A DNA stretch of 64,000 nucleotides from Pseudomonas anguilliseptica (GTDB lineage: Bacteria > Pseudomonadota > Gammaproteobacteria > Pseudomonadales > Pseudomonadaceae), in assembly GCF_021375795.1 (NCBI RefSeq), contig NZ_JAEIOI010000005.1, forward strand, positions 1 to 64,000. Direction: 5' to 3'. The notes under the pieces are model-generated. The model made no database searches and was not told where the DNA came from. It saw nothing but the letters and a program-made list of their open reading frames with translations. This document shows positions 27,127-37,388 of the stretch, one piece after another; within the stretch, counting starts at the first letter, position 1, and each line of letters opens with the position of its first letter. The translations under genes and the position numbers were made by a program.

Positions 27127-27591
27127 ATGAGCAATCTCAGCCTGCTTCTACTGAGCGCTGGCGGCGTGTTAGTCCTCACGCTCAGCCTGTATGCCCTGCA
27201 TCTGTGGCAGCGGGTCTGGAGTCAGGAAAAAGCCCGCAACGCCGCGCTCAGCGCCCAGCGCACGCGCCTTGCGGGTGACCTGCAGATTCTTGCCAGCAGC
27301 CTGCTCGATGGCCAGTTACCGCTGATCGAAGGGGCGATTCGCATCAAGGTACTGCTGGATAACTGCGACAGCGCCCTCAGCCAGGACCCTCGCTGCGCCG
27401 TCTTCCATCAACTGTTTGCGGCTACCGCGGAAGTGCCCACCCACGCCGACTGGAAGGCCCTGGATAAAAGCGTGCGGCGCCAGCATGAGCAGCGTTTCAG
27501 TGAACTGGAGCTGCAGCACAAAGCCGCCGCTCGCGCCACCGCCCGCTGGTTGCTCGACGAGGCCTTGCCGCCGTTGCGGCAAAGCGCCTGA
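27127..27591 (+). CDS. DUF2489 membrane-anchored protein
   Basis: 154 residues. An N-terminal membrane anchor (LSLLLLSAGGVLVLTLSLYAL, residues 4-24) is followed by a helical soluble domain (SQEKARNAALSAQRTRLAGDLQIL...) with two cysteines near 84 and 94 (NCDSALSQDPRC). Length and layout match DUF2489, an uncharacterised family of Gammaproteobacteria. The start at 27127 is close behind the SEC-C gene and gives the membrane segment at the N-terminus. Confidence 0.8.
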   Translation: MSNLSLLLLSAGGVLVLTLSLYALHLWQRVWSQEKARNAALSAQRTRLAGDLQILASSLLDGQLPLIEGAIRIKVLLDNCDSALSQDPRCAVFHQLFAATAEVPTHADWKALDKSVRRQHEQRFSELELQHKAAARATARWLLDEALPPLRQSA

Positions 27592-27717
27592 TTTGCCCTG
27601 CGCTCGCCTTGTCAGTTGCATGGCCGCTGGCTAACGTACTACCTCCGCACCGCACTGCCACGACGCTGAAAAGCGCACACCCCACTTGAGCATTTCTACC
27701 CGCAAGGAGCCTGCTGC

Positions 27718-30255
27718 ATGCTAGCGCGCGCGTTACGCCCCATGAGCCACTTCAGCCGCGCTGCCCTACTCACGGCCATGGTCGTGCTCACGGGCTGCCA
27801 ATCTTTGCTGAACAGCCGTTACAGCGACAGCGTGCACCCGGACCAGGGCATCGTACGGGTCAAAGGGCTGGCGCAAAGCGTGGTGATTCGCCGCAACCCG
27901 CTGGGCATGCCACTGATCGAAACCACCACCTTCCACGACGCACTATTCGCCCTGGGCTATGTACACGCCAGCGACCGCCTCAGCCAGATGGTCGGCCTGC
28001 GCCTGATGGCAGAAGGTCGACTGGCTGAAATGGCCGGCCCCGGCGTGCTGGAAATGGACCGTTTCATGCGCGCGGTCAACCTGAAGAAAAGCGCCGAGGT
28101 GCTCTATAGCAATGCCTCGCCGCGGATCAAGAAGTTCTTCGAAGTCTATGCCCGCGGGGTCAACGCCTACCTGTTCCGCTACCGCGACAAACTGCCGATG
28201 GACCTGGCTGAATCCGGCTATCGCCCGGCCTACTGGAAAGCCGAAGATTCGGTGTTGGTGTTCTGCCTGCTGAATTTCGGTCTGGCGGTCAATCTGCAGG
28301 AGGAAATCGCCTCTTTGGTACTGGCGCAGAAGGTCGGGAGCGAGCAGCTTGCCTGGCTGCTACCTACCTACCCAGACGAGCCGTTGCCATTTGACGAGGC
28401 CGACAAACTCAAAGGCCTCGATCTCAAGGGCCAACTGGCCGGCCTGAACGCGGTTAGTTCCGCCGTCAGCCAATTCGCCGACGCCCATATGCTCGGCGTA
28501 GCGGCGTCCAACAACTGGGCCTTTGCGCCGCAACGAACCCGCAGCGGCAAAAGCCTGCTGGCCAACGACACCCACCTGCCGCTGTCGATGCCATCGGTGT
28601 GGAATTTTGTGCAGATCCGCTCGCCGAAATACCAGGCCGCAGGCGTATCGATTGCCGGCGTACCGGCGGTAGTGGCCGGCTTCAACGGCAAACTGGGCTG
28701 GGGCATGACCATGGTCATGGGCGACAATCAGGATCTGTTCCTTGAGCAGGTCAAGCAGCAAGGCGGCCGCCTGCACTACCTGGCCGACGGCAAATGGCTG
28801 CCCGCACTGGAGCGCCAGGAAACCTTTTTCATCAAAGGTCAGCGGCCGATCCGCGAAACCATTTTCGAAACCCGCCACGGCCCCTTGCTGAACTCGGTAC
28901 TGGGCGAGCGTAAACACATGCTGCAGCCCATGCAGCTGAGCAGTCGCTACGGTCTGGCCCTGAAAACCACCCAGTTCGAAGCCGACAAGACCCTGGACGC
29001 CTTCTTCGACCTGTCGCGCGCGCAATCGGTTGAACAGGCCTTCGAGGCCACCCGCGAAGTGCGCGCCATGCCATTGAACATTGTCTTCGCCGATGCGCAG
29101 CATATCGGCTGGCAAGTGACCGGGCGCTTCCCCAACCGCCGCGCCGGCCTGGGCCTGATGCCCTCGCCGGGCTGGGACAGCCAGTACGCCTGGGACGGCT
29201 TCGCCGACCCGATGCTACACCCCTACGATCAGGACCCGCCGCAAGGCTGGCTGGGCACCGCCAACCACCGCACCGTTCCACGCGGCTACGGCATGCAACT
29301 GTCCAACTCCTGGTTCTACCCGGAGCGTGCCGAACGCATTGCCGAACTCGCAGCCACCGGCCGACATGACACGCAAAGCATGATTGCCATGCAGTACGAC
29401 CAAACCTCGCCCTTCGTGGCCAAACTGCAGAATATGTTCAGCGCACCCGGCATGGCTGAAGGCCTGAAAGCGGCTATCGATGCCCTGCCAGTAGCCGAAC
29501 GCAACAAAGCCCGCGAGGCTTATGCCCGCCTGATGAAATTCGACGGCAAGATGGCTGCCAGCTCGGCGGACGCCGCACTGTACAGTGCCTTCCTCTACCA
29601 AAGCGCGCGGGACACCTTCCTCGACGAACTGGGCCCGGAAAGCAGCCCGGCCTGGAAGGCGCTGGTCGATACCGCCAACAACTCCTATTCGGCCCAGGCC
29701 GACCATCTGCTGGGCCGTGAAGACAGCCCATTCTGGAATGACACCCGCACCGCGCAACGCGAAGACAAACCCGTGATCCTCGCGCGCAGCCTGGCCGGCG
29801 CAGTGACTCTGCTGGAGAGCAAACTGGGCAGTGAGCGCAGCGCCTGGCAGTGGGGCAAACTGCACACCTACAACTGGACCACAGAGACCACTCAACTGGC
29901 GCAGTACATGAGCGCCAGCCAACGCACCAGCATCAACGCCATCAAGGGCTATCTCGACCGTGGCCCCTACCCGGCCGGCGGCGATCACGGCACGCTGAAC
30001 GTTGCGGCCTACAAATGGGGGGAGAACTTCGATACCTGGCTGATCCCTGCCATGCGCATCGTCGTCGACTTCGGCCGCGAAGAACCACTGATCGGCCTGA
30101 ACAGCTCCGGGCAATCCGGCAACCCGGCCAGCAAACACTACGCCGACGGCATCAATGCCTGGCTCAAGGGCAGCTACATGAGCTTCCCCTTCCAGTCACA
30201 GAACCTCAACAAGGTCTACGGCAACAAACGCCTGCTGCTGATGCCCGGAAACTGA
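27718..30255 (+). CDS. quiP: QuiP-like acyl-homoserine lactone acylase/penicillin acylase family protein
   Basis: 845 residues, Ntn-hydrolase of the penicillin amidase superfamily and close in length to P. aeruginosa QuiP, which hydrolyses long-chain acyl-homoserine lactones in quorum quenching. The catalytic Ser264, which becomes the beta-chain N-terminus after self-cleavage, is in VAA|SNNWAF. Later family blocks are [26 protein letters not shown] and the C-terminal ASKHYADG. The N-terminus has a lipobox LTGC (Cys27), so the protein is predicted to be a periplasmic lipoprotein. Native substrate cannot be decided from sequence alone. Confidence 0.88.
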   Translation: MLARALRPMSHFSRAALLTAMVVLTGCQSLLNSRYSDSVHPDQGIVRVKGLAQSVVIRRNPLGMPLIETTTFHDALFALGYVHASDRLSQMVGLRLMAEGRLAEMAGPGVLEMDRFMRAVNLKKSAEVLYSNASPRIKKFFEVYARGVNAYLFRYRDKLPMDLAESGYRPAYWKAEDSVLVFCLLNFGLAVNLQEEIASLVLAQKVGSEQLAWLLPTYPDEPLPFDEADKLKGLDLKGQLAGLNAVSSAVSQFADAHMLGVAASNNWAFAPQRTRSGKSLLANDTHLPLSMPSVWNFVQIRSPKYQAAGVSIAGVPAVVAGFNGKLGWGMTMVMGDNQDLFLEQVKQQGGRLHYLADGKWLPALERQETFFIKGQRPIRETIFETRHGPLLNSVLGERKHMLQPMQLSSRYGLALKTTQFEADKTLDAFFDLSRAQSVEQAFEATREVRAMPLNIVFADAQHIGWQVTGRFPNRRAGLGLMPSPGWDSQYAWDGFADPMLHPYDQDPPQGWLGTANHRTVPRGYGMQLSNSWFYPERAERIAELAATGRHDTQSMIAMQYDQTSPFVAKLQNMFSAPGMAEGLKAAIDALPVAERNKAREAYARLMKFDGKMAASSADAALYSAFLYQSARDTFLDELGPESSPAWKALVDTANNSYSAQADHLLGREDSPFWNDTRTAQREDKPVILARSLAGAVTLLESKLGSERSAWQWGKLHTYNWTTETTQLAQYMSASQRTSINAIKGYLDRGPYPAGGDHGTLNVAAYKWGENFDTWLIPAMRIVVDFGREEPLIGLNSSGQSGNPASKHYADGINAWLKGSYMSFPFQSQNLNKVYGNKRLLLMPGN

Positions 30256-30286
30256 TTCAGAAGCGTAAGCAAATCGACCGTTCGTC

Positions 30287-30316
30287 GGTAATCGCTGAAC
30301 CAATTCAGCGATTACC
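30287..30316. repeat. Perfect 13-bp inverted repeat after quiP
   Basis: Arms GGTAATCGCTGAA (30287-30299) and TTCAGCGATTACC (30304-30316) around loop CCAA. No T run follows, so it is a hairpin or binding site rather than an intrinsic terminator by itself. It begins 32 nt beyond the quiP stop. Confidence 0.75.
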
Positions 30317-30355
30317 GCTCAGAGAAAGTGGACTTACTCCACACATCATCGTTTT

Positions 30356-30382
30356 AGGGCGCCTCTGGCGCCCTTTCTTTTA
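30356..30382 (+). terminator. Rho-independent terminator downstream of quiP
   Basis: Arms AGGGCGCC (30356-30363) and GGCGCCCT (30367-30374) with a 3-nt loop, followed by TTCTTTT. About 100 nt after the quiP stop. Confidence 0.75.
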
Positions 30383-30621
30383 TGTCTGCCATGTATGGCA
30401 GCCACCCTGTAGACCGTCGCTACGCGACGTCAAAATTGCCCTAGGTAATTTTGCCCCACAACTCCCCCTTCCTCACAAAGGCATACAGCTCTAGCGTGCA
30501 CTTTGCCGCCAGTTCAACGTAAGCTTTGCGTCTTGTTCCAACGCTTGCTGCCATACCCGCCCATTGCCTGCCGCGCGGTTACACAAGCCACGTGTTCTGC
30601 TCCCTGTGAGGACTTTGAAAG

Positions 30622-31449
30622 ATGAACAACCGCCAAGCCGAAATCGCCGCCGCCCTCAACGTGGTGCCGCCGTTCGCCGACACCGCCGCACTGGTCGCGC
30701 AGATCGAAAAACGTAAGGCCTTTATCAAGCAATGTCTGCGTAATTCCGGACTGAAAGTGCTGGTGCTGGGCATTAGCGGCGGGGTCGACTCAACCACTGC
30801 TGGGCGCCTGGCTCAGTTGGCCGTCGAGGAGCTGCGCGCCGAAACGGGCGATGCGGCCTACCGCTTTATTGCCGTGCGTCTGCCCTACAATACCCAGCAC
30901 GATGAGGCGGATGCACAGACGTCGCTGCGCTTTATCCGCGCCGATGAAGAAGACACGGTAAATATCGCCGATAGCGTGCGTGGCCTTGGCGAACAGGTGA
31001 CCCACCTGCAAAAGCTCAGCGACGCCCGCCGCGACTTCGTCACCGGCAATATCAAGGCCCGTATCCGCATGGTCGCCCAGTTCGCCATCGCCAACGCCAA
31101 CAACGGCCTGGTGATCGGCACTGACCATGCTGCCGAAGCGGTGATGGGCTTTTTCACCAAGTTCGGCGACGGTGCCTGCGACCTCGCGCCACTGTCGGGC
31201 CTGGTCAAAGGCCAGGTACGCGCCATCGCCCAACACCTGGGCGCACCGGAAAACCTGGTGTTCAAGGTGCCAACAGCGGATTTGGAAGAACTGCGCCCCG
31301 GCAAGCCAGACGAAGAAGCCCATGGCGTAAGCTACGCGGAAATCGATGCCTTCCTCCACGGCCAGCAAGTACGCGAAGAGGCCTATGCCATCATCGTGCG
31401 CACCTATGACGCCACTCGCCATAAACGCGAACTGCCGCTGGTTCCCTGA
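30622..31449 (+). CDS. nadE: Ammonia-dependent NAD synthetase
   Basis: 275 residues, the short NH3-dependent NadE form. It makes NAD from nicotinic acid adenine dinucleotide, ATP and ammonia. The adenylating P-loop SGGVDS is at 52-57. Further blocks are the ribose-binding [20 protein letters not shown] and the [13 protein letters not shown] segment of NAD synthetases. No glutaminase domain is attached. The gene is alone on its transcript, with a terminator behind it. Confidence 0.94.
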   Translation: MNNRQAEIAAALNVVPPFADTAALVAQIEKRKAFIKQCLRNSGLKVLVLGISGGVDSTTAGRLAQLAVEELRAETGDAAYRFIAVRLPYNTQHDEADAQTSLRFIRADEEDTVNIADSVRGLGEQVTHLQKLSDARRDFVTGNIKARIRMVAQFAIANANNGLVIGTDHAAEAVMGFFTKFGDGACDLAPLSGLVKGQVRAIAQHLGAPENLVFKVPTADLEELRPGKPDEEAHGVSYAEIDAFLHGQQVREEAYAIIVRTYDATRHKRELPLVP

Positions 31450-31465
31450 ATTTCTGAAGCCCATG

Positions 31466-31494
31466 AAAAAGCCGGGCATTGCCCGGCTTTTTTA
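31466..31494 (+). terminator. Rho-independent terminator of nadE
   Basis: AAAAAGCCGGGC-att-GCCCGGCTTTTTT: perfect arms ending in a T run, 17 nt after the nadE stop. The sequence is symmetrical enough to act also for dcd on the opposite strand. Confidence 0.88.
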
Positions 31495-31507
31495 TTACAG
31501 CGGTCGA

Positions 31508-32074
31508 TCAAGCCCTGGGCAGAGTCACGCCCAGCTGGCCCTGGTACTTGCCACCGCGATCCTTATAAGACACTTCGCACGCCTCATCGGACTGCAGGAA
31601 CAGCATCTGCGCCACACCCTCGTTGGCGTAGATCTTCGCCGGCAAGGTGGTGGTGTTGGAGAATTCCAGGGTCACATGACCTTCCCACTCAGGCTCCAGC
31701 GGCGTGACGTTGACGATGATGCCGCAGCGCGCGTAGGTGCTCTTGCCCAGGCAGATGGTCAGCACGTCACGCGGGATACGAAAGAACTCCACGGTGCGCG
31801 CCAGGGCGAAGGAGTTCGGTGGAATGATGCACACATCGCTTTTCACATCGACAAAGCTCTTCTCATCGAAGTTCTTTGGGTCGACGGTCGCCGAATTGAT
31901 ATTGGTGAACACCTTGAATTCATCGGCGCAGCGCACGTCATAGCCGTAGCTGGAAACCCCGTAGGAGATCAGCCGATCCGCCCCTTCGTTGCGCACCTGG
32001 CGCTCGACGAAAGGCTCGATCATGCCGTGCTCTTGGGCCATGCGGCGAATCCACTTATCCGATTTGATGCTCAT
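31508..32074 (-). CDS. dcd: dCTP deaminase
   Basis: 188 residues, the standard length of bacterial Dcd, a homotrimer that deaminates dCTP to dUTP for dTMP synthesis. The start [13 protein letters not shown] fits family N-termini. Key blocks are [36 protein letters not shown] and [19 protein letters not shown], which holds the catalytic Glu. The start at 32074 is preferred over longer in-frame options, which lack similarity. Confidence 0.94.
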   Translation of the reverse strand: MSIKSDKWIRRMAQEHGMIEPFVERQVRNEGADRLISYGVSSYGYDVRCADEFKVFTNINSATVDPKNFDEKSFVDVKSDVCIIPPNSFALARTVEFFRIPRDVLTICLGKSTYARCGIIVNVTPLEPEWEGHVTLEFSNTTTLPAKIYANEGVAQMLFLQSDEACEVSYKDRGGKYQGQLGVTLPRA

Positions 32075-32224
32075 GGCGGGTGTCCTGCTGTAGGCGAGAT
32101 GATGAAAAAGTGAGCGCATCTTACCGGGGCTGACGACAGGGTTCAAAGGCTGTTGCGCCAGCCCGCGCGCACAGCGGAAAAACCACCTATTGATCGGTAA
32201 ATAACAGAAAGATGCACAGAGCAT

Positions 32225-32401
32225 TCGCGCTTAGCGCTAAAAGCGGGTATGGTGAGCCCACTGTGCTGCATGTGTCACCGCGAATCGCTACCTGATGCCT
32301 AGATTTCGATCCAAACATCGTCCGACTCCTAGTACTCGTTGCACTCAGTCCCGGCCTGGGCTTTTCCAGGGCTGTTATTACTTTTGTTAGGAGACATTCA
32401 C
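32225..32401 (+). promoter_or_regulatory. Leader region of the cold-shock gene
   Basis: 177 bp upstream of the csp start with no open frame. It ends in a strong ribosome binding site (TTAGGAGACATTCAC). Long structured 5' leaders with temperature-dependent folding are known for cspA-family mRNAs; the exact transcript start and any cold box cannot be fixed by eye. Confidence 0.4.
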
Positions 32402-32611
32402 ATGTCCAATCGTCAAACTGGCACCGTTAAGTGGTTCAACGATGAGAAAGGCTACGGCTTCATCACTCCGCAATCCGGTGACGATCTGTTCGTACACTTC
32501 AAAGCTATCCAGAGCGATGGCTTCAAGAGCCTGAAAGAAGGCCAACAAGTGACTTTCGTGGCCACCCGTGGTCAGAAAGGCATGCAAGCTGAGGAAGTTC
32601 AGGTTGTCTAA
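32402..32611 (+). CDS. CspA-family cold-shock protein
   Basis: 69 residues, one cold-shock domain (OB fold). RNP1 is KGYGFITP (residues 17-24) and RNP2 is DLFVHF (28-33). It binds single-stranded RNA/DNA as an RNA chaperone. Strong ribosome site TTAGGAG at 32386-32392 and a dedicated terminator indicate a single-gene transcript with high expression. Pseudomonas genomes have several paralogues, so the exact csp/cap symbol is not assigned. Confidence 0.95.
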   Translation: MSNRQTGTVKWFNDEKGYGFITPQSGDDLFVHFKAIQSDGFKSLKEGQQVTFVATRGQKGMQAEEVQVV

Positions 32612-32631
32612 CCTGCGCTAACCCGCTTGAG

Positions 32632-32662
32632 AAAAAGCCCCGCCTAGTGCGGGGCTTTTTTA
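32632..32662. terminator. Bidirectional terminator after the cold-shock gene
   Basis: AAAAGCCCCGC-ctagt-GCGGGGCTTTT followed by TTTA. Perfect 11-bp arms with A and T flanks on both sides, so it can serve the csp gene (+) and transcripts reading through from apbC (-). Confidence 0.88.
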
Positions 32663-32667
32663 TGTTC

Positions 32668-32779
32668 AGCACATCCATGTGCTTCACCCCTTCGGGGCTT
32701 GCGCGCAAAAATGCTCCCGGCATTTTTGTGGGCGCTGGTTTGTCTGTGCACGAGATATGGCGCACTGGCGTGCGCCATA
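32668..32779. repeat. Cluster of four hairpins between csp and apbC
   Basis: Four perfect inverted repeats in 110 bp: AGCACAT/ATGTGCT (32668-32683), CCCC-ttc-GGGG (32686-32696), CAAAAATGC/GCATTTTTG (32706-32728) and TATGGCGCA/TGCGCCATA (32756-32779). The last lies just beyond the apbC stop. Possible transcript 3'-end stabilisers, REP-like DNA or a small RNA. Confidence 0.55.
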
Positions 32780-32785
32780 GCCGAA

Positions 32786-33877
32786 TCAGTCTTCACTGAT
32801 CACGATAGAGGGCATCGCCTGCTGCGCACCACCCTGGGCAATCCGCGCACCGACGTTGCGTGCAGTTTCCTGATAGATCATCGCGATCTGGCTTTCCGGA
32901 TCGGCAATGGTTGTGGGCTTGCCGCCATCAGACTGCATGCGGATGGCCATCGACAGCGGCAGCGACGCCAGCAGATCGACGCCAAACTGCGCAGCCAGCT
33001 TCTCGCCACCACCCTCACCGAACAGATGCTCGGCATGCCCGCAGTTCGAGCAGATGTGCACGGCCATGTTTTCCACCACGCCGAGAACCGGGATATTCAC
33101 CTTGCGGAACATCTCCACGCCTTTCTTGGCATCCAGCAGTGCCAGATCCTGCGGGGTGGTGACGATCACCGCGCCAGCCACCGGCACCTTCTGCGCCAGG
33201 GTCAGCTGGATATCGCCAGTGCCCGGCGGCATATCCACCACCAGGTAATCCAGATCATCCCAAGCGGTCTGGGTGATCAGCTGGATCAGCGCACCAGAGA
33301 CCATCGGCCCGCGCCACACCACCGGGGTGTTCTCGTCGGTGAGAAAGGCCATGGACATCACTTCCACGCCATGGGCCTTGAGCGGCACAAACCATTTCTG
33401 GTCTTTCACCTGCGGCCGCGTGCCTTCCGCGATACCGAACATGATGCCCTGGCTCGGCCCATAGATATCCGCATCGAGGATGCCGACCTTGGCCCCTTCA
33501 CGGGCCAGCGCCAACGCCAGGTTGGCCGCCGTAGTGGACTTGCCCACACCGCCTTTGCCGGAGGCCACAGCGATCACATTCTTCACATTGGCCAGCGCCG
33601 GCACCTGATCCTGCGCCTTGTGCGCTTCGATCACGCAATCGATCTGCACCTGAGCCCGTTCAACGCCATCCAGGTTTTCCAGGGCCATCTGCAGCATCTG
33701 CGCCCAGCCGCTCTTGAACAACCCGGCGGCGTAGCCCAATTCCAGGCGCACCTTAACCTGCCCGCCCTGGATATCTACCTCGCGCAGGCAACCGGCGCTG
33801 ACCGGGTCCTGATTCAGGTGCGGATCGGTGTATTGGGACAGGGCGGCTTCTACCGCTGCGCGGGTAACGACACTCAT
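32786..33877 (-). CDS. apbC: Mrp/ApbC iron-sulfur cluster carrier ATPase
   Basis: 363 residues, P-loop NTPase of the Mrp/NBP35 family that binds and transfers Fe-S clusters. An N-terminal DUF59/MIP18-like domain (1-90) precedes the deviant Walker A GKGGVGKS (107-114). The ligand pair CSNC is near residue 270 in VHICSNCGHAEH. The cytosolic protein should help maturation of Fe-S enzymes; the rnf and nth products encoded nearby are candidate clients, though that link is inference. It is divergent from metG, with a 156-bp promoter gap. Confidence 0.93.
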   Translation of the reverse strand: MSVVTRAAVEAALSQYTDPHLNQDPVSAGCLREVDIQGGQVKVRLELGYAAGLFKSGWAQMLQMALENLDGVERAQVQIDCVIEAHKAQDQVPALANVKNVIAVASGKGGVGKSTTAANLALALAREGAKVGILDADIYGPSQGIMFGIAEGTRPQVKDQKWFVPLKAHGVEVMSMAFLTDENTPVVWRGPMVSGALIQLITQTAWDDLDYLVVDMPPGTGDIQLTLAQKVPVAGAVIVTTPQDLALLDAKKGVEMFRKVNIPVLGVVENMAVHICSNCGHAEHLFGEGGGEKLAAQFGVDLLASLPLSMAIRMQSDGGKPTTIADPESQIAMIYQETARNVGARIAQGGAQQAMPSIVISED

Positions 33878-34033
33878 GGAAGGCTCCGAAAGGCTGAGTA
33901 AAGCAGGCGGGCATCTTACCCCAGGCCAACCGCATCAGGTCACACCGACAGGCATTGCCCGCGCAAGGATGAAAAATATCCGCTGCCCCTATATAGTTGC
34001 CGGCTTCCTAGAGTTACCAGTGCAGCCGATCCC

Positions 34034-36076
34034 ATGAGCCAAGCCCGCAAGATTCTCGTCACCAGTGCCCTGCCCTACGCCAACGGTTCGATCCACCTTG
34101 GCCATATGCTCGAGTACATCCAGACCGACATGTGGGTGCGTTTCCAGAAGCTGCGCGGCAACCAGGCTATCTACGTCTGCGCCGACGATGCGCATGGCTC
34201 GGCGATCATGCTGCGCGCCGAAAAAGAAGGCATCACCCCGGAACAGCTGATCGCCAACGTGCAAGCCGAACACACCGCCGACTTTGCCGATTTTGGCGTG
34301 GCGTTCGACAACTACCATTCGACACACTCGGAAGAGAACCGCGAGCTGGCGTCCTCGATTTACCTCGCCCTGCGCGACAAAGGCCATATCGCCACCCGCT
34401 CGGTGACCCAGTATTTCGACCCTGAAAAGGGCATGTTCCTCGCCGACCGCTTTATCAAAGGCACCTGCCCCAAGTGTGCGGCCGAAGATCAATACGGCGA
34501 CAACTGTGAAAAATGCGGCGCGACCTACGAGCCGACCGAGCTGAAGAACCCGCGCTCCGCCATCTCCGGCGCCGTACCTGAACTACGCGACTCCAAGCAC
34601 TTCTTCTTCAAGCTGCCGGACTTCGAGGCCATGCTCAAGCAATGGACGCGCAGCGGCGCCCTGCAGGACGCAGTAGCCAACAAGATCGCCGAGTGGCTGG
34701 ATTCCGGCCTGCAGGAATGGGACATCAGCCGCGACGCGCCGTACTTCGGCTTTGAAATCCCCGACGAGCCGGGTAAGTACTTCTACGTCTGGCTGGACGC
34801 GCCGATCGGCTACATGGCCAGTTTCAAGAACCTCTGTGCCAAGCGCCCGGAGCTGGATTTTGATGCGTTCTGGGGCAAAGACTCCAGCGCCGAGCTGTAC
34901 CACTTTATCGGCAAGGACATCGTCAACTTCCACACCCTGTTCTGGCCGGCCATGCTCGAAGGCGCGGGTTACCGCAAGCCTACCGCCGTCGCCGTTCACG
35001 GTTACCTGACCGTCAACGGGCAGAAGATGTCCAAGTCGCGCGGCACCTTTATCAAGGCGCGCACCTATCTGGATCATCTGAACCCGGAGTACCTGCGCTA
35101 CTACTACGCAGCCAAGCTCGGCCGTGGCGTGGATGACCTCGACCTGAACTTGGAAGACTTTGTGCAGAAGGTCAATTCCGACCTGGTCGGCAAAGTGGTG
35201 AATATCGCCAGCCGCTGCGCCGGCTTTATCCATAAGGGCAACAACGGCCTGCTGGTGGCCGGCAATGCCGCGCCCGAACTGACTGAGGCCTTCCAGGCCG
35301 CTGCCCCGAGCATCGCTGAAGCTTATGAAGCGCGCGATTTTGCCCGCGCCATGCGTGAAATTATGGCCCTGGCTGATCGCGCCAACGCCTGGATCGCCGA
35401 CAAAGCACCCTGGTCGCTGGCCAAACAGGACGGCAAGCAGGACGAAGTACAGGCCATCTGCGCACTGGGCGTAAACCTGTTCCGCCAGTTGGTGATTTTC
35501 CTCAAGCCGGTGCTGCCAAAGCTGGCCAGCGATGCTGAAGCGTTCCTTAATGTCGCGCCGTTGACCTGGAATGACCACCAAACGCTGCTGGCCAACCACC
35601 AACTGAACCCGTTCAGCGCCCTGCTGACCCGTATCGAGCCTGCGAAAATCGACGCCATGATCGAAGCCTCCAAAGAAGACCTGGCCGCCAGCGAAGCCGC
35701 CCCCGCTGCCTCTGGCAATGGCGAGCTGACGAAAGACCCGCTGGCCGCCGAGATCACTTTCGATGCGTTCGCCGCCGTGGATCTGCGTATTGCCCTGATC
35801 GAGAAGTGCGAGTTCGTTGAAGGCGCCGACAAGCTGCTGCGCCTGACCCTGGATATCGGCGATGCCAAGCGCAACGTGTTCAGCGGCATCAAGAGCGCCT
35901 ACCCTGATCCAAGCAAGCTGAAAGGCCGCCTGACCCTGTACGTCGCCAATCTGGCGGCGCGCAAGATGAAGTTCGGCATCAGCGAAGGCATGGTCCTGGC
36001 GGCCGGCCCTGGCGGTGAAGAAATCTACCTGCTCAGCCCGGACAGCGGTGCCAAGCCGGGCCAGCGGGTCAAATAA
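34034..36076 (+). CDS. metG: Methionyl-tRNA synthetase
   Basis: 680 residues, class I synthetase. The HIGH-type motif is HLGH in [11 protein letters not shown] near residue 22. The zinc knuckle has two CxxC pairs (CPKC...CEKC, about 146-163), and the KMSKS motif is present verbatim in GQKMSKSRG. The C-terminal ~105 residues are an EMAP-II/Trbp tRNA-binding domain ([20 protein letters not shown]...[11 protein letters not shown]) used for dimerisation and tRNA binding. Length and order match Pseudomonas MetG. Confidence 0.96.
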   Translation: MSQARKILVTSALPYANGSIHLGHMLEYIQTDMWVRFQKLRGNQAIYVCADDAHGSAIMLRAEKEGITPEQLIANVQAEHTADFADFGVAFDNYHSTHSEENRELASSIYLALRDKGHIATRSVTQYFDPEKGMFLADRFIKGTCPKCAAEDQYGDNCEKCGATYEPTELKNPRSAISGAVPELRDSKHFFFKLPDFEAMLKQWTRSGALQDAVANKIAEWLDSGLQEWDISRDAPYFGFEIPDEPGKYFYVWLDAPIGYMASFKNLCAKRPELDFDAFWGKDSSAELYHFIGKDIVNFHTLFWPAMLEGAGYRKPTAVAVHGYLTVNGQKMSKSRGTFIKARTYLDHLNPEYLRYYYAAKLGRGVDDLDLNLEDFVQKVNSDLVGKVVNIASRCAGFIHKGNNGLLVAGNAAPELTEAFQAAAPSIAEAYEARDFARAMREIMALADRANAWIADKAPWSLAKQDGKQDEVQAICALGVNLFRQLVIFLKPVLPKLASDAEAFLNVAPLTWNDHQTLLANHQLNPFSALLTRIEPAKIDAMIEASKEDLAASEAAPAASGNGELTKDPLAAEITFDAFAAVDLRIALIEKCEFVEGADKLLRLTLDIGDAKRNVFSGIKSAYPDPSKLKGRLTLYVANLAARKMKFGISEGMVLAAGPGGEEIYLLSPDSGAKPGQRVK

Positions 36077-36088
36077 CCCTGCAGCCCA

Positions 36089-36120
36089 CTAGCGCAGCCG
36101 GCAGAGCTTGGCTGCGCTAG
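36089..36120 (+). repeat. Inverted repeat after metG
   Basis: 11-bp perfect arms CTAGCGCAGCC (36089-36099) and GGCTGCGCTAG (36110-36120). Starts 12 nt after the metG stop; only CCTTA follows, so terminator activity is uncertain. Confidence 0.55.
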
Positions 36121-36231
36121 CCTTATGGCAGCACCTCAGGGAGGCTGATCCGGCTTGTATGGCTGGTTCGGCTTACCGATAATAGCCACCCTTTTCCTGC
36201 GGCCTTTGCCCGTCCATCAATGGAACCCGCA

Positions 36232-36816
36232 ATGACCGAACTCGCCTTGATCATGGTCAGCGCCATCCTGGTCAACAACTTCGTGTTGGTCCAGTTCCTT
36301 GGCCTATGCCCCTTTATGGGCGTCTCGAAGAAGATCGAGACGGCTATCGGCCTGTCATTGGCCACCACTTTCGTGCTGACCCTGGCCGCCATGTGCAGCT
36401 ACCTGGTGCAGCAATACGTATTGAAGCCGCTGGATATCGAATACCTGCGCACCATCAGCTTTATTCTGGTGATCGCGGTGGTGGTGCAGTTCACCGAAAT
36501 GGTGGTCAACAAGACCAGTCCGCTGCTGTACCGCGTGCTCGGCATCTTCCTGCCGCTGATCACCACCAACTGCATCGTCCTCGGCGTAGCCCTGCTCAAC
36601 GCCAACAAGGCCGAATTCACTTTTATCACCGCCACTGCCAACGGTTTTGCCGCCGGCCTCGGCTTCTCCCTGGTGCTGGTGCTGTTCGCCGCCATGCGTG
36701 AGCGCATCGCCATTGCCGACGTGCCGAAATCCTTCCAGGGCGCGGCCATCGGCATGATCACCGCCGGGCTGATGTCTCTGGCGTTTATGGGCTTTACCGG
36801 GTTGATCAAGCTATGA
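36232..36816 (+). CDS. rnfA: RnfA, electron transport complex membrane subunit
   Basis: 194 residues with six membrane helices. RnfA and RnfE are homologous and form inverted membrane halves of the Rnf complex, which couples ferredoxin:NAD+ electron transfer to Na+ or H+ pumping. Diagnostic blocks are [19 protein letters not shown] (14-32) with the conserved Cys, and [12 protein letters not shown] near 105-116. The start at 36232 (MTELALI) gives the standard RnfA length; the ATG at 36220 adds four residues and both ribosome sites are weak. First gene of rnfABCDGE-nth. Confidence 0.95.
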   Translation: MTELALIMVSAILVNNFVLVQFLGLCPFMGVSKKIETAIGLSLATTFVLTLAAMCSYLVQQYVLKPLDIEYLRTISFILVIAVVVQFTEMVVNKTSPLLYRVLGIFLPLITTNCIVLGVALLNANKAEFTFITATANGFAAGLGFSLVLVLFAAMRERIAIADVPKSFQGAAIGMITAGLMSLAFMGFTGLIKL

Positions 36817-37388
36817 GCCTCGTGCTGATTGCGGTTCTCGCCCTGCTCGCCCTGTGCCTGGTGGCCGGCGCCATCCTCGGTTTCGCTGCCGTGCGCTTCA
36901 AGGTCGAAGGCAATCCGATTGCCGAACAGATCAACGCCCTGTTGCCGCAAACCCAGTGTGGTCAGTGCGGTTATCCGGGCTGCAAGCCCTACGCCGAGGC
37001 GATTGCCGGTGGCGACAAGATCAACAAGTGCCCGCCCGGCGGCGAAGCCACCATTCAAGCCCTGGCCGACCTGCTCGACGTTGAAGCCGAGCCGCTGGAC
37101 GCCGTGGAAGGCGAAAAACCGCAAATGGTTGCCTATATCCGCGAGGCCGAGTGCATCGGCTGTACCAAATGCATCCAGGCCTGCCCGGTGGACGCCATCG
37201 TCGGCGCGGCCAAGCAGATGCACACGGTGATCGTCAGCGAATGCACCGGCTGCGACCTGTGCGTCGAACCCTGCCCGGTGGACTGCATCGACATGATCGA
37301 AGTGGGCAGCACCGTGCAAAGCTGGAAATGGGAAAAACCCTTGCCCCCCGGCCAATTGATTGCCAGTGACCGGGAGCAGGCAGCATGA
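36813..37388 (+). CDS. rnfB: RnfB, iron-sulfur subunit
   Basis: 191 residues. An N-terminal membrane anchor ([23 protein letters not shown]) precedes the four-Cys cluster domain CGQCGYPGC...KCPPGG near 49-70. Two ferredoxin-like [4Fe-4S] motifs follow ([12 protein letters not shown] and [12 protein letters not shown]). RnfB takes electrons from ferredoxin or reverse from NADH in the complex. The start overlaps the rnfA stop (ATGA), and the end overlaps the rnfC start. The Fe-S ligand set is complete. Confidence 0.95.
   Translation: MSLVLIAVLALLALCLVAGAILGFAAVRFKVEGNPIAEQINALLPQTQCGQCGYPGCKPYAEAIAGGDKINKCPPGGEATIQALADLLDVEAEPLDAVEGEKPQMVAYIREAECIGCTKCIQACPVDAIVGAAKQMHTVIVSECTGCDLCVEPCPVDCIDMIEVGSTVQSWKWEKPLPPGQLIASDREQAA

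Larger units (their letters stand above)
30256..30621. other. Intergenic region between quiP and nadE
   Basis: A 366-bp gene-free stretch on plus-strand orientation. It holds a 13-bp perfect inverted repeat (30287-30316), a GC-rich terminator (30356-30382) and then about 240 bp with no recognised feature, which should include the nadE promoter. No open frame with a ribosome site was accepted. Confidence 0.6.
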
